64,000 nt of DNA from Alkalihalobacillus pseudalcaliphilus (GCA_001038565.1 LFJO01000002.1:195742-259741), one strand, 5' to 3'. Positions 33,605 through 43,438 are shown, counted from the stretch's first letter. Notes: generated by a model not told the origin, from the letters alone. A program made the numbers and translations.

Positions 33605-35086
33605 CTACTCCTTAAGAACAGAATCGATATAAATCGTAGGATCTAACAATTGTTCTGCAACTTGAAGTGAATATTGGAAAATCGGTTCTGCACTGAATCC
33701 TAAAACAATTGTTAAAGCAACAAGTGGAATAATTGGAATTAAGAGTTTTCCAATCTTCATTTGTGCTTGCTCTTCTGTATGCTTTTGCTTACCCCAGAAG
33801 GCATACATGAAGATTTTCATCATGGAAAACAAAGTAAGTAAACCAACAAGTAAGGCAACACCCGCGATGATATAATTCTCTTCAATAAGTGCCGCTAAGA
33901 TGAGAGCAAATTTACTAAAGAAGCCACTTAAAGGCGGTATTCCCGCTAAAGAGATTGCTGAGATAAAGAATAGCCATGCAAGTACGGGATGTGTTTTTAG
34001 CAATCCACCCATTTGTTTGAGGTCTGTTGTCCCTGTAATTTTTTGGGTAACACCTGCGAATAGAAATAGGGCAGCCTTAACAATAATATGGTGAGCAATA
34101 TAATAAATGGCACCAGCAATCGCTAAAGGAGTAAAGATACCTAACCCCATTACCATATAACCAACCTGACTGATAATGTGATAGGATAAAATCCTTTTAA
34201 AGTCAAACTGAGAGACGGCTCCAAGTACGCCAAAAAACATCGTAAAACCCGCTAAAATTAAAATCAGCGTATGAGTAAAGTCTGGATCATGCGTGAAAAC
34301 TAACGTAAATGTACGCATAATCGCATAAATCCCTACTTTTGTTAGTAATGCCCCAAATAGTGCGGCAATGGCTGCTGGTGGCCCGTAATAAGAACGAGGT
34401 AACCAGAAGTATAGAGGGAATAAGCCCCCCTTCATTGCAAAGACTACTAAAAAGATAACGGCAATGACATTTAATACACCAACTTGTTCTAATTCAGCAA
34501 TCTTAACAGCTAAGTCTGCGAGGTTTAATGTACCCGTAACAGAATAGATATAAGCAACACCAACTAAGAATAATATCGATGCAAATACATTCATCACTAC
34601 ATATTTAAATGATTCTCGTAATTGATATTTCGTACCACCAATGACGATTAAGATGTAAGAAGCAATGAGCATGACTTCAAAGAATACGAATAGGTTGAAA
34701 AGGTCTCCTGTTAAAAAGGCCCCATTAACCCCTGCTAATAAGAAAAAGTAAAATGGATAAAAATAAGCTTTCTCCCGTTTGGTTGATAATGTTTGGAAAG
34801 CAAAGAATAAACAAACTAAGCCGACAATGCTAGATAAAATCACCATCATCGTGGCAAACATATCCGCCACAAGCACAATTCCAAAAGGTGCTTGCCAGTT
34901 ACCAAGCTCTAGGACCGTAATGCCTTCTTGATAAACATCCACAGCAAGGTAGATGGCTATTCCTAACATACCGATAGCTGTTATGACACTAATAACGCGC
35001 TGAATGCCGACTTTTTTCCCAAATAATATCAATATAGATCCAATTAGAAACGGGATTATAATTGGTAATATAATTAAATTACTCAT
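33605..35086 (-). CDS. mrpD: Mrp antiporter subunit D
   Basis: This 493-residue, about 14-helix protein is homologous to NADH dehydrogenase (complex I) subunits NuoM/N. The proton-channel family motifs are visible: FNLFVFFEVMLIASYILIVI (Glu about 137), AMKGGLFPLYFWLP (Lys about 220), and KRILSYHIISQVGYMVMGLG. With MrpA it forms the ion path. It overlaps mrpC by eight bases. Confidence 0.96.
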   Translation of the reverse strand: MSNLIILPIIIPFLIGSILILFGKKVGIQRVISVITAIGMLGIAIYLAVDVYQEGITVLELGNWQAPFGIVLVADMFATMMVILSSIVGLVCLFFAFQTLSTKREKAYFYPFYFFLLAGVNGAFLTGDLFNLFVFFEVMLIASYILIVIGGTKYQLRESFKYVVMNVFASILFLVGVAYIYSVTGTLNLADLAVKIAELEQVGVLNVIAVIFLVVFAMKGGLFPLYFWLPRSYYGPPAAIAALFGALLTKVGIYAIMRTFTLVFTHDPDFTHTLILILAGFTMFFGVLGAVSQFDFKRILSYHIISQVGYMVMGLGIFTPLAIAGAIYYIAHHIIVKAALFLFAGVTQKITGTTDLKQMGGLLKTHPVLAWLFFISAISLAGIPPLSGFFSKFALILAALIEENYIIAGVALLVGLLTLFSMMKIFMYAFWGKQKHTEEQAQMKIGKLLIPIIPLVALTIVLGFSAEPIFQYSLQVAEQLLDPTIYIDSVLKE

Positions 35087-35417
35087 CTGCAGAACCCCTT
35101 AACTGGTCTAAATCATCTGTTTTATGTTCTTTGTATGTGCGATAAGCCAATACAAGCAAAAATGAAGTGACCCCAAAACTAATAACGATAGCTGTTAAGA
35201 TTAATGCTTGAGGCAATGGATCCGTATAGGATGCTGCTTCAAGGCTTAATAGAGGTGGTGCACCTGTTTGTAAGCCAGCCATTGTTAACAATAATAGATG
35301 TGCTCCGTGTGAAAGTAGCATTAAAGAGATGACTACTTTCAATAAACTTTTAGACAAAAGTAGATAAGTCCCTACCATAAAGAGGACACCGACAGTGATG
35401 GCCATTAGAATTTCCAT
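35079..35417 (-). CDS. mrpC: Mrp antiporter subunit C
   Basis: This 112-residue, three-helix protein is related to NuoK. It has the pattern LLSKSLLKVVISLMLLSHGA near the start and DPLPQALILTAIVISFGVTS in the third helix. Its start overlaps the mrpB stop by one base. It is part of the MrpABCD core. Confidence 0.95.
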   Translation of the reverse strand: MEILMAITVGVLFMVGTYLLLSKSLLKVVISLMLLSHGAHLLLLTMAGLQTGAPPLLSLEAASYTDPLPQALILTAIVISFGVTSFLLVLAYRTYKEHKTDDLDQLRGSADE

Positions 35418-35851
35418 TACGCATCATCCTCCGCAATTGATAGTATGATAGTGAGTGCGATACTGACAACAACGAGATAAATACCGAGATCAAAGGGTAA
35501 GGCTGTTGTAAGCTCTGTTTCACCAAGGATAGGTAACTGATAGTAGTCAAAGTACTGAGTTAAATAAGAATCTCCATTCAATACACCAATAACACCAGTT
35601 AAAATTGTAATAATTAACCCAACACCAATCATCGCCTCGAAGTTAATATTTAAAGACTTTTTGATACTCTTCTTTTCAAATACTAGGTACATAAGTAATA
35701 AGGCACTAGCTGTCATTAATCCACCGATGAAACCTCCACCGGGACTATTGTGGCCAGCTAAAAAGAGATAGACGGAGAAGATGAGGATGATATAAACGAC
35801 GACACGTGAAATAGTTTGAAGCATCACATCATTGGTTTGTATATTTCTCAC
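35417..35851 (-). CDS. mrpB: Mrp antiporter subunit B
   Basis: This 144-residue, four-helix protein has the MnhB motif LFLAGHNSPGGGFIGGLMTA (about 24-43). It starts at GTG 35851 inside the end of mrpA (4-base overlap), behind GGGAGGGAAG. It has the usual length and order (A-B-C-D-E-F-G), which defines a group 1 Mrp operon. Confidence 0.95.
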   Translation of the reverse strand: MRNIQTNDVMLQTISRVVVYIILIFSVYLFLAGHNSPGGGFIGGLMTASALLLMYLVFEKKSIKKSLNINFEAMIGVGLIITILTGVIGVLNGDSYLTQYFDYYQLPILGETELTTALPFDLGIYLVVVSIALTIILSIAEDDA

Positions 35852-38265
35852 ACATCTTCCCTCCCTGTCATTCGTAATTTAATTAATACAACGATACCTA
35901 AAGCGGCAATCCCTAATACAAGTGCTTCTAGCATCGTATCAAGGCCACGGAAATCAACTAAAATAACATTAACCATGTTGTAACCACCAGCAAGTATTTT
36001 AGAATTCTCAATGTAATATTGAGAGATTGGTTCAATTCCAGCTTCATTACCTAATGCTAAGGCACTTAGTGCAATTACGGTAACAAGGATACCTACTGCT
36101 GCTGAAATAATTAAATTGACTAAGTTAAATCTCGTTCTTGCTTTTTCTTTTCTTAATTCAGGCAAATGGTAGAACACAATCATAAATAACACGACCGTAA
36201 CGGTTTCAATTAATAATTGTGTTAATGCAAGGTCGGGAGCTCTAAATACAACAAATACGAGAGCTAATAAGAAACCAATCACACCAACAACGATAACGAG
36301 TGCCATTCTATTATGAATAAAAGGCACGCTTAAGGTCGCAATAGCCATGATGCCAAAAATCATCCACATATAGGGGTGAATAAATGAAACATTAGTTAAA
36401 TCAATCGCAAATGCTTCATAACGATACATGGTGTACGTGAAAAGCATAATCATAAAAATAAGCATATAAGCAAAGTAATCACGTAATAATCCAGTCATTT
36501 GTACACGTGTAACGACTTGTGAGCCTTTAATGACACCATCATAAGAACTATCATAGAACCAGTTAAGGGGGTCACGTTCACCTAAGTAGTACTTTGTATT
36601 CGCCCATTTTTTCATGAGGGTATAAAGCAGTATACCTGTTATGACAACACCAATTGTCATAAATAACTCTGTGTTAAATCCGTGCCACATATAGATATCG
36701 ACGTGAAACGCTTCACCAGGTTCCAGCAACATAGGTAAAACAGAACGCATCGCGGGTTCAATCAGGGAATAAGCTAGGATATTTGGAAATAATCCAAAGA
36801 TGACTACTAGGGAAGCTAAGATAATAGGACTGATTAACATTCCAATTGGTGCTTCATGAACCTTTACTTTAAAGTTCTCTGGCTTAAACGTACCTAAGAA
36901 CGTCTTACTAAACATGATTAAGCAATATAAGAATGTAAAGACACTGGCCACCCAAGCAATAATCGGCAGGATGATGCTGAAGGTTTCCATATTGAAAGTA
37001 CCGATTTCTTGAGCACGTATTAAAGAAGTAAAGAACATCTCTTTACTTAAGAAACCGTTAAATGGCGGTAAACCGGCCATAGAAGCTAGTCCAATGAATG
37101 ATACGGTAAATGTAATCGGCATAATCGTCATAAGTCCACCAAGTTTTCGAATATCACGAGAACCAGTTTCATGGTCAATAATCCCGACTGCCATAAACAA
37201 ACTTCCTTTAAATGTTGCATGATTAATTAAATGGAAGATCGCTACCATGATAGGAAAAGCATAATAAGAAGGATCAGGGCTATCAGAGAAATAAATGGCA
37301 GCGGATCCGACACCTAACAAGCTCATAATTAAACCGAGCTGACTAATTGTAGAGAAGGCTAGTATTCCCTTTAAATCCTTTTGGCGTACAGCAGAAATAG
37401 AACCCCAAATTAATGTGAGTAGTCCAAATCCAGTTAATAGCCAGAACCATTCCGCAGCTCCGCCAAATACAGGTGTTAAGCGAGCGACTAAATATATACC
37501 TGCTTTAACCATGGTTGCGGAGTGTAAGTATGCACTTACAGGAGTCGGTGCTTCCATCGCATCTGGTAACCAGATATGGAATGGAAATTGAGCTGATTTT
37601 GTGAAGGCACCTAACAGGATTAAAAGCATGGCTGGTATAAAGAGTGAGCTAGCCGTTACTAAATCTACGTTAGCGATAATTTCGCGAATGCTAAATGTTC
37701 CAGTCATCACATAAAGTAAGGAGAATCCAGCTAGCATAGAGAATCCACCAAGCACGGTAATCAACATGGATTTCAATGCACCATATGTAGATTTTTCGCG
37801 AGTAAACCAATAACTAATGAGTAGAGATGAAGCTAAGCTTGTTAATTCCCAGAAAATATATAAAACAATTAAATTGTCTGAAATAACGACCCCTAGCATC
37901 GCTCCCATAAACATAAGGAGGTAAACATAGAAGTTATTGAGCTTTTCTTTACTCTTTGATAAATAAAAGATGGAGTAAAGAACAACGAGTGAACCAATAC
38001 CTGAGATTAATAAAAGGAATAGTAAACTTAAACCATCTATATAAACAGTAAAGTTAACTCCAAGGGATGGCACCCATTCGACGGTGCGTTCAATGACATT
38101 ACCGTTTGATGTAACGGAAAGGTATTGCAGAAAATAAATGAATAATACAAGTGGAAGCATGAAGACAAACCAACCTGTATGAATTCTTTTCACAAACTTA
38201 AAAAGAAAAGGTACTAATATCGCAAATAAAAAGGGCGATATTGTAGCCCAATGCAACACAGACAA
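35848..38265 (-). CDS. mrpA: Mrp antiporter subunit A
   Basis: This is the large core subunit, 805 residues and about 20 helices, homologous to NuoL with an extra C-terminal MrpB-like part. Landmarks are FWELTSLASSLLISYWFTRE (about 136-155), FTKSAQFPFHIWLPDAMEAP (about 222-241) and the C-terminal ILVDFRGLDTMLEALVLGIA (about 765-784). The Mrp complex exchanges cytoplasmic Na+ for outside H+ and is central to alkali and salt tolerance. TTG 38265 lies eight bases from AGGAGG. A TATAAT-like box sits about 100 bases upstream (38362-38367, minus strand). Confidence 0.96.
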   Translation of the reverse strand: MSVLHWATISPFLFAILVPFLFKFVKRIHTGWFVFMLPLVLFIYFLQYLSVTSNGNVIERTVEWVPSLGVNFTVYIDGLSLLFLLLISGIGSLVVLYSIFYLSKSKEKLNNFYVYLLMFMGAMLGVVISDNLIVLYIFWELTSLASSLLISYWFTREKSTYGALKSMLITVLGGFSMLAGFSLLYVMTGTFSIREIIANVDLVTASSLFIPAMLLILLGAFTKSAQFPFHIWLPDAMEAPTPVSAYLHSATMVKAGIYLVARLTPVFGGAAEWFWLLTGFGLLTLIWGSISAVRQKDLKGILAFSTISQLGLIMSLLGVGSAAIYFSDSPDPSYYAFPIMVAIFHLINHATFKGSLFMAVGIIDHETGSRDIRKLGGLMTIMPITFTVSFIGLASMAGLPPFNGFLSKEMFFTSLIRAQEIGTFNMETFSIILPIIAWVASVFTFLYCLIMFSKTFLGTFKPENFKVKVHEAPIGMLISPIILASLVVIFGLFPNILAYSLIEPAMRSVLPMLLEPGEAFHVDIYMWHGFNTELFMTIGVVITGILLYTLMKKWANTKYYLGERDPLNWFYDSSYDGVIKGSQVVTRVQMTGLLRDYFAYMLIFMIMLFTYTMYRYEAFAIDLTNVSFIHPYMWMIFGIMAIATLSVPFIHNRMALVIVVGVIGFLLALVFVVFRAPDLALTQLLIETVTVVLFMIVFYHLPELRKEKARTRFNLVNLIISAAVGILVTVIALSALALGNEAGIEPISQYYIENSKILAGGYNMVNVILVDFRGLDTMLEALVLGIAALGIVVLIKLRMTGREDV

Positions 38266-38661
38266 AAAGCATACCTCCTAGATTTTTATTTTTTCTCACA
38301 CGATTACTGCTTGTTCTGTTGAGTTTTGTCGTAAGGACCAATTATTACCGAGATAACTAGGATTATAACGTAAATTATTAAACCATGCATCATGGGAAAT
38401 CTTTGCATTGGCTACTTTTTAATGAATTATTAAATATGAAGGAATAGGGTGAAAAAAGGGAAAAAAATTTTAAAAGATTCCGTTGGAAGTTATAAATATA
38501 TTCTGCAGTTCCGCTTAATTTTATAACTAATATAGGAAATATACTTTAAAGTCTTTCGCATGTAGGGGAGGGATAAAGTGAGACAGTAAAGAGTGGGTAA
38601 GAAATTTTACAAAAAACACCAGGAGTCAGCTTAAAGCAATAACTCATGGTGCTTAAGGTTA
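38266..38661 (-). other. mrp leader region and capA terminator
   Basis: This stretch holds the mrp promoter region, with a possible -10 at 38362-38367, and the terminator of the upstream gene. CACCAGGAGT (38617-38626) pairs with ACTCATGGTG (38642-38651, one mismatch) and is followed on the minus strand by TTTTTT. Nothing else is recognised in between. I see no riboswitch. Confidence 0.6.
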
Positions 38662-39924
38662 TTAATGGGTGACACGTTGGTCTAATTGTTTCATCGTATC
38701 ATAATAAGACCTTTCAAGACGAGGTAAAAATTCATCAGTAATCAAAGGATTTTCTCGATAGGTTTCCGCAGGCAAAATTCGATATTCGAACGGCGCAACA
38801 CCTGAGTCACTATAACGATACACCCAAGTAGGGGTATAATTAATGGCATTAATTGTGGATTCACCTGACTTTGTATCCTTCTGGAGCTCGAGCTCTACAA
38901 TAATTCCATCCTCGGTATGCTCGTTGTCGAGAGTTTCCTTTCTTTGATTGGAAATAAAATTGCCCATTGAATACATAACAAAAGTGTCATGCTCTTGCCC
39001 TGCACCTTTAATCCACTCGGACTCTTGAATGACGTGGGGGTGACTTCCTAAAATGATATTTGTTCCTTGATCAGCTAACCATTGTGCGAGTTCTCTTTGT
39101 GAGCTAGAGGCTTCTCTTTGGTACTCTGGGCCCCAATGCATCATCGCAATAATAAAGTCAGCCTCTTGTTCTTTGGCATATGCAATATCTTCGGACATTT
39201 TTTCTTTGTCTACTTTATTAACAAGTGTTTCTAATTCTGTTGGCGATAATCGATTTTCCAATCCATTTAAACTTTCCGTATATGCAATAAAGGCTAATTT
39301 AATACCATTAACTTCCTTCATCAATACTCTAGTATCCGGCTCTTCTTTATATGTTCCGACCGTACTAATACCACGATCTTGAATGACGTCTAACGTTCGT
39401 AACATTCCATTTAACCCAGTGTCTAATGTATGATTATTAATCGTTGTTAAAACATCAAATCCAGCTGTTTTTAGTGAATCAACTAGTTCATCCGGTGAAT
39501 TGAAGAGTGGGTAGCCTGCAAAAGGATATTGATCAGTACCTGCCGTTGTTGTTTCAAAATTTCCGACAGTGACATCAGCGTCCGAAAGATGACTTTGTAC
39601 TTCTTCAAAGACAGGATCGAAATTATAAAGTCCTTGTGCTTCATCAAGGGCACTTAAAAGCTGATCATCATGAGCCATAATATCACCAACAGCCGCTAAA
39701 GTCAGAGTTTGATAAGGATTTTGTGCCACCTCGTCGTCCTCATTCTGATCGGTTTCACCATTCGAAGTGTTTTCTTCGCTCTGATTAGCTTTTCCAGATG
39801 TCTCTTCACTGGCTTGTTCCTGATTGAAAAAGATAAAAGCCCCGACACTAAAACCAACAAGTAGTAAAATGATCAGTAATATTTTTAAAGGTGATGTTGA
39901 TTTTCTTCTCGTTCTATTCATCAA
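38662..39924 (-). CDS. CapA-family metallophosphatase-like protein
   Basis: This 420-residue secreted or anchored protein has one N-terminal helix (ILLIILLLVGFSVGAFIFF) and an acidic Ser/Glu-rich linker. The CapA/PgsA calcineurin-like domain shows LAAVGDIMAHDDQLL (start, Asp-His), VGNFETTTAG (Asn-Glu), TTINNHTLDTG (NH), MMHWGPEYQR (H-G) and ILGSHPHVIQ (HxH). Homologues act in poly-gamma-glutamate or cell-wall metabolism. TTG 39924 lies directly after the stop of the VanY-like gene, eight bases from AAGGAG, so the two are coupled. No pgsB/pgsC is present. Confidence 0.9.
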   Translation of the reverse strand: MMNRTRRKSTSPLKILLIILLLVGFSVGAFIFFNQEQASEETSGKANQSEENTSNGETDQNEDDEVAQNPYQTLTLAAVGDIMAHDDQLLSALDEAQGLYNFDPVFEEVQSHLSDADVTVGNFETTTAGTDQYPFAGYPLFNSPDELVDSLKTAGFDVLTTINNHTLDTGLNGMLRTLDVIQDRGISTVGTYKEEPDTRVLMKEVNGIKLAFIAYTESLNGLENRLSPTELETLVNKVDKEKMSEDIAYAKEQEADFIIAMMHWGPEYQREASSSQRELAQWLADQGTNIILGSHPHVIQESEWIKGAGQEHDTFVMYSMGNFISNQRKETLDNEHTEDGIIVELELQKDTKSGESTINAINYTPTWVYRYSDSGVAPFEYRILPAETYRENPLITDEFLPRLERSYYDTMKQLDQRVTH

Positions 39925-40686
39925 TTATGATTCTCCTTGCTCTAAATATTCTTCATAAGTAAGCCCACTATTAAAGACATCTGTAGCAAGCTCCTGACCT
40001 AAATAGCGGAAATGCCAAGGCTCATATAAATAGCCAGTAATATCTTCTTTATCTTCTGGAAAACGAAGGATAAAACCAAATGTATGAGCATGATCGGCTA
40101 ACCACATTCCCTCTGCTGTTTCTCCAAACTCTTCCTTGAGTAAATAATTAACACTTTCACTCGTTATATCAATTGCCAAGCCAGTTTGGTGTTCGCTTTG
40201 TCCTGGTCTTGCACTAAAACGATTTGCGGCTTCTTCACCATTTTGGCTGACATATCTATTAAATAAAGCATCTTGTGTTTGGTAGGAACGATACCCTGAA
40301 CGTGCATGGAGAACAAGCCCGTTATCAAGAGCAGCGGTGAACATGTCTGTAAGTGCCTTGGCAGCAGGTTCACGGAGCTGATTAATTTCAGGGTCTTCTA
40401 ACACGGTTGGAACTTCTAATGTGACTAAATCTGTTGGAGCGTAGTCACTCTCAAGGTGATTCTCTTTATTCACAAGTCTTGAAATAGAAGGATCTTCAGG
40501 CTCTTGCTCCTCGATTTCAGTGCCATCTCCTGTAGGGTTGTCCGGTTCTCCTTCATTTTCATGAACATTTTCTTCAGGAGGGTGCTCTTCGTTTATTTCA
40601 TTTTGATTCTCTTCTGGCTCATTATTGGAACAAGCAATGAGCAAGACACAAAAACATATAATACTGATTAACTTTACTTTAATCAT
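39925..40686 (-). CDS. VanY-like D-alanyl-D-alanine carboxypeptidase lipoprotein
   Basis: This 253-residue lipoprotein has signal VKLISIICFCVLLIAC with lipobox Cys19, a long acidic linker (about 22-75), then an M15B peptidase domain. Its zinc and catalytic residues are visible: HARSGYRSYQTQ, SARPGQSEHQTGLAIDIT (His, Asp) and YLYEPWHFRYLG (Glu, His). It trims the terminal D-Ala of peptidoglycan stem peptides outside the membrane. I chose ATG 40686 rather than the upstream TTG-type starts because it gives a proper signal peptide. It forms an operon with the CapA-like gene. Confidence 0.9.
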   Translation of the reverse strand: MIKVKLISIICFCVLLIACSNNEPEENQNEINEEHPPEENVHENEGEPDNPTGDGTEIEEQEPEDPSISRLVNKENHLESDYAPTDLVTLEVPTVLEDPEINQLREPAAKALTDMFTAALDNGLVLHARSGYRSYQTQDALFNRYVSQNGEEAANRFSARPGQSEHQTGLAIDITSESVNYLLKEEFGETAEGMWLADHAHTFGFILRFPEDKEDITGYLYEPWHFRYLGQELATDVFNSGLTYEEYLEQGES

Positions 40687-41207
40687 AAATAATAGCAACC
40701 TTTCTAACATGATAGTATAAGTATACGTGTGATTATTAAATTATTTAGTGGGTTAAATCTTAAATCTCTCTTAAATCAACTTTTTAGGAGTTTTAAAAAG
40801 AACAGACGATTAAACGACAAATATGTGCATTAATTTTAATTATAGGACTTATTTTGTAATAAGCAATGTAACTTGTTCAAAAAAGCATGAAAAACTTATT
40901 TGATAGTTATCAAAAGTTTACTAAAGTTATGAGGAGGGTCTTACGTTGTCAAGGTAAATTTCTTTAATCATCCTTTCAACGATTGCAATGTCGATATTAT
41001 TTAAAGAAGATAATTGAACAAAAGGCTAAGTTAGATGAAAGAAAGGTAGGGTAAAAGTGTTATATATTTCTAATTAATTTCTCACTAAGACAAATGAGTT
41101 TTAGAGAGATTTTTTAATGGGAAATCAAGAAAAGATTAGACTAATTGTTAGAAATTTCTATATAATATAAGTTACTTGAATAAATTTTTGAAGTGGGGGG
41201 AGTAGAG
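40687..41207. other. intergenic, nothing firm
   Basis: This 500-base AT-rich stretch separates the divergent VanY-like and YiaA/B-like genes. GAGGAGGG near 40931 is followed by TTG and then a stop after three codons. A TATAAT (41161-41166) precedes the YiaA/B-like gene but lacks a clear -35 box. I see no RNA element. Confidence 0.4.
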
Positions 41208-41681
41208 ATGTCTGAAGATAAAGATTTAATTATTCGAAAAAATAAAACGGTTGATACGAAAAATAAAATGGAAAGAAAAGATGGTGAACCAACCGCAGCT
41301 TTTAAAGGTGCGTCATGGGCAGCATTACTAGTTGGTGTAGGTGCTTATTTAATTGGATTATTTAATGCAACGATGGAATTAAACGAGAAAGGTTATTACT
41401 TTGCCCTTTTAATATTTGGTCTATATGCCGCCGTTTCCTTACAAAAAGCGGTAAGGGATAAGGATGAAGGTGTACCTGTTACAAATATTTATTATGGCTT
41501 GAGCTGGGTTGCTTTAATAATAGCGATATTGTTAATGGGCATTGGTTTGTATAATGCGGGCAGTATTATTTTAAGTGAGAAGGGTTTTTACGGTATGTCG
41601 TTTGTACTTAGCTTATTTGCAGCGATTACCGTTCAAAAAAATATTCGTGATACACATCGTGCTCACGAAAGAAGTGAATGA
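41208..41681 (+). CDS. YiaA/YiaB-like inner membrane protein
   Basis: This 157-residue protein has a charged N-terminal segment (about 1-32) and four helices arranged as two repeats. GASWAALLVGVGAYLIGLFN ... KGYYFALLIFGLYAAVSLQK is followed by GLSWVALIIAILLMGIGLYN ... KGFYGMSFVLSLFAAITVQK. Both repeats end in a similar VRDKD/IRDTH motif, which is typical of the YiaA/YiaB family of unknown function. I chose ATG 41208 because the GGGGGGAG run precedes it. Two tiny genes follow closely, so a small operon is likely. Confidence 0.87.
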   Translation: MSEDKDLIIRKNKTVDTKNKMERKDGEPTAAFKGASWAALLVGVGAYLIGLFNATMELNEKGYYFALLIFGLYAAVSLQKAVRDKDEGVPVTNIYYGLSWVALIIAILLMGIGLYNAGSIILSEKGFYGMSFVLSLFAAITVQKNIRDTHRAHERSE

Positions 41682-41697
41682 GAGGGAGGGTCTTGTA

Positions 41698-41808
41698 GTG
41701 GATATCAGCATAGGAGTATTGTTTATCGCATTAAGTATCGCGGCATTTGGTTATTTTATCGGTGATGGTTTGAAGAATTTTCAAAATCCACAAGCAAAGA
41801 ATTTATAG
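41698..41808 (+). CDS. 36-residue single-helix membrane peptide
   Basis: The sequence MDISIGVLFIALSIAAFGYF, then IGDGLKNFQ and a short polar tail, forms one membrane helix. It starts at GTG 41698 behind GAGGGAGGG. The longer frame from 41575 merely overlaps the YiaA/B-like gene and has no site of its own. It lies 16 bases after the YiaA/B-like stop, so the two are probably co-translated. The function is unknown; it may be an accessory subunit. Confidence 0.7.
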   Translation: MDISIGVLFIALSIAAFGYFIGDGLKNFQNPQAKNL

Positions 41809-41813
41809 AAAAA

Positions 41814-42002
41814 ATGGATGAAGCAGACGATGATAAGTATTCGTTAATTCCTGAAAAAGAAATCTATTATTATATAGGTGTATCAAAGGAAGATGCCAAA
41901 AAATTAATACAGGATCATGCGGATATTCCACATATAAAGATTAATGGGACGAATTATTTTCCGAAAGAAAAATTGCGTCAATGGTTAAAAGAAATTGGTT
42001 AA
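41814..42002 (+). CDS. small helix-turn-helix (excisionase-like) protein
   Basis: This 62-residue protein has the MerR/excisionase-type winged-helix pattern: KEIYYYIGVSKEDAKKLIQD, then HIKINGTNYFPKEKLRQWLK. It begins five bases after the previous stop and lacks a clear ribosome binding site, so it may depend on read-through translation. It could be a DNA-binding regulator of the small operon. No integrase or other phage gene is nearby. Confidence 0.6.
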   Translation: MDEADDDKYSLIPEKEIYYYIGVSKEDAKKLIQDHADIPHIKINGTNYFPKEKLRQWLKEIG

Positions 42003-42161
42003 AATCATTGAAAAGATAACTTACTTAGGTTGATCTTTTATGCTTCTAAGGTCATTACTTCGTTGTTAGAGATAAAGCAATGACTCTAGGGTTAGTTTAA
42101 TTTGAATAATAGGGCAATAAAAATACAAAGATATTCTATCTATCATTTTTTGGAGGGATAT

Positions 42162-43406
42162 ATGTTACGTACAGGTGAGAAAATAAGGCAGCTACGGATT
42201 TTTCATCAGATGACACAACAGGAGCTAGTTACAGATATTTGCTCAACTGCTTACCTAAGTAAAATCGAAAAGGGTACCGTGCAACCGTCTGAAAAAGTAT
42301 TAATGAAATTAGCCGATCGATTTCAAGTTCCAACGGCATTCTTAGGAACTGTGAACCATCATGAGTTAGAAAAGCGTATACAGGCTGATGTATGCCGAAT
42401 AAAGAAGAAAGAATTGCCCTCAAAAGATGAGGTGGCTTACTTAAGAGTTGTTTTATTAGAGTTCCTTTCTCCAGAAGTGACGGCAGATATTTTTTTATTA
42501 TTGCTTCGATATTATACGTCCAAGCACTTACTACATGAAGCAGATGAATTATATGCAGTCGCTTATAATATGATTCAATTTGGAACCGAAAAAGACTATG
42601 AACTTTATTTGCGTTTAGGATTCTACTTTTACAGAAAGCAAGAATATACTCAGACGGACTATTATTATACGAAATGCCTCCAAGTAGTTGATGTAGAAGA
42701 TAAAAAACAACTTGGTAAGTCTTATTATAATATGAGCATAATTAAGCAACGCGTGCTTCCAGATGTGGAGACAAGTATTCTCTATTCTCAAAAAGCGTTA
42801 TCATTATTTGAAGAAATTGAGGATCACATAGAAATGGGACGTACCTTAATTACGTTAGCAGTTCAAAATATGATTAAGAAAGAATTCCAGGAAGCATTAA
42901 ACTATTTAAAGCGTGCAAAGGAAGTATTAGGTGAAGAAACGGTTGGTAGCAATGGTGAGAATTATGGACAAATGATTCAATATAATCTTGCTAGAATTTA
43001 TCAGGAACAGGGTAAACTTGATGAAGCACTTCACATTTATGAACAAGACTTACGCACGAATAAGACAGTCACACGAATTTATACGATTAAACATATGATT
43101 TTGATTTATATTGAAAAGAAACATTGGGATTTAGCCTATACATATTTAATACAAGCATTTGAATTAGCAGAAACATATAAGATGAATTATATCTTATCTG
43201 AATTACATAAGATTAAGGCAGATATTTTTTGGAAGAGAGGAGATGTTGAAAAGTTTGAAGGTGAATTAAAGAAAGGGCTAGACATTGCTTTAAAGTCAAA
43301 AAATAGAAAACTAGTTACTGAGATTGCCACTCGCTTAGGAGACTACTACGTAAGTATACGTTTCTATAAAAAGGCAGCCTATTATTATAAAAAAGCTCTT
43401 AGCTGA
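42162..43406 (+). CDS. HTH-TPR regulator of the RRNPP/NprR-PlcR type
   Basis: This 414-residue protein has an N-terminal HTH_3 domain (GEKIRQLRIFHQMTQQELVT, then AYLSKIEKGTVQPSEKVLMK, about 5-60). At least six TPR-like helical pairs follow to the end (SYYNMSIIKQ, ALNYLKRAKEVL, ARIYQEQGKLDEALHIYEQD, and others). RRNPP members bind short secreted peptides and switch virulence, sporulation or mobile elements. I chose ATG 42162 behind GGAGGG. I see no Phr-like propeptide gene beside it, so its ligand is unknown. It precedes an ABC exporter, which is a likely target. Confidence 0.88.
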   Translation: MLRTGEKIRQLRIFHQMTQQELVTDICSTAYLSKIEKGTVQPSEKVLMKLADRFQVPTAFLGTVNHHELEKRIQADVCRIKKKELPSKDEVAYLRVVLLEFLSPEVTADIFLLLLRYYTSKHLLHEADELYAVAYNMIQFGTEKDYELYLRLGFYFYRKQEYTQTDYYYTKCLQVVDVEDKKQLGKSYYNMSIIKQRVLPDVETSILYSQKALSLFEEIEDHIEMGRTLITLAVQNMIKKEFQEALNYLKRAKEVLGEETVGSNGENYGQMIQYNLARIYQEQGKLDEALHIYEQDLRTNKTVTRIYTIKHMILIYIEKKHWDLAYTYLIQAFELAETYKMNYILSELHKIKADIFWKRGDVEKFEGELKKGLDIALKSKNRKLVTEIATRLGDYYVSIRFYKKAAYYYKKALS

Positions 43407-43438
43407 AACGATTAGTTAAAATCAGCTAAGAGTTTTTT
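43396..43438 (+). terminator. terminator overlapping the regulator stop codon
   Basis: CTCTTAGCTGA (43396-43406) contains the stop codon and pairs with TCAGCTAAGAG (43422-43432), followed by TTTTTT. It ends the HTH-TPR gene transcript. Confidence 0.85.

Noticed and set aside
38662-39924. CapA-like gene as part of a poly-gamma-glutamate capsule operon
   Set aside because: No pgsB or pgsC neighbours; the partner is a VanY-like carboxypeptidase, so a cell-wall role is more likely.
41814-42002. Excisionase-like HTH gene as a sign of a prophage or integrative element
   Set aside because: No integrase, attachment-site repeats or phage genes nearby; this domain is also common in non-phage regulators.
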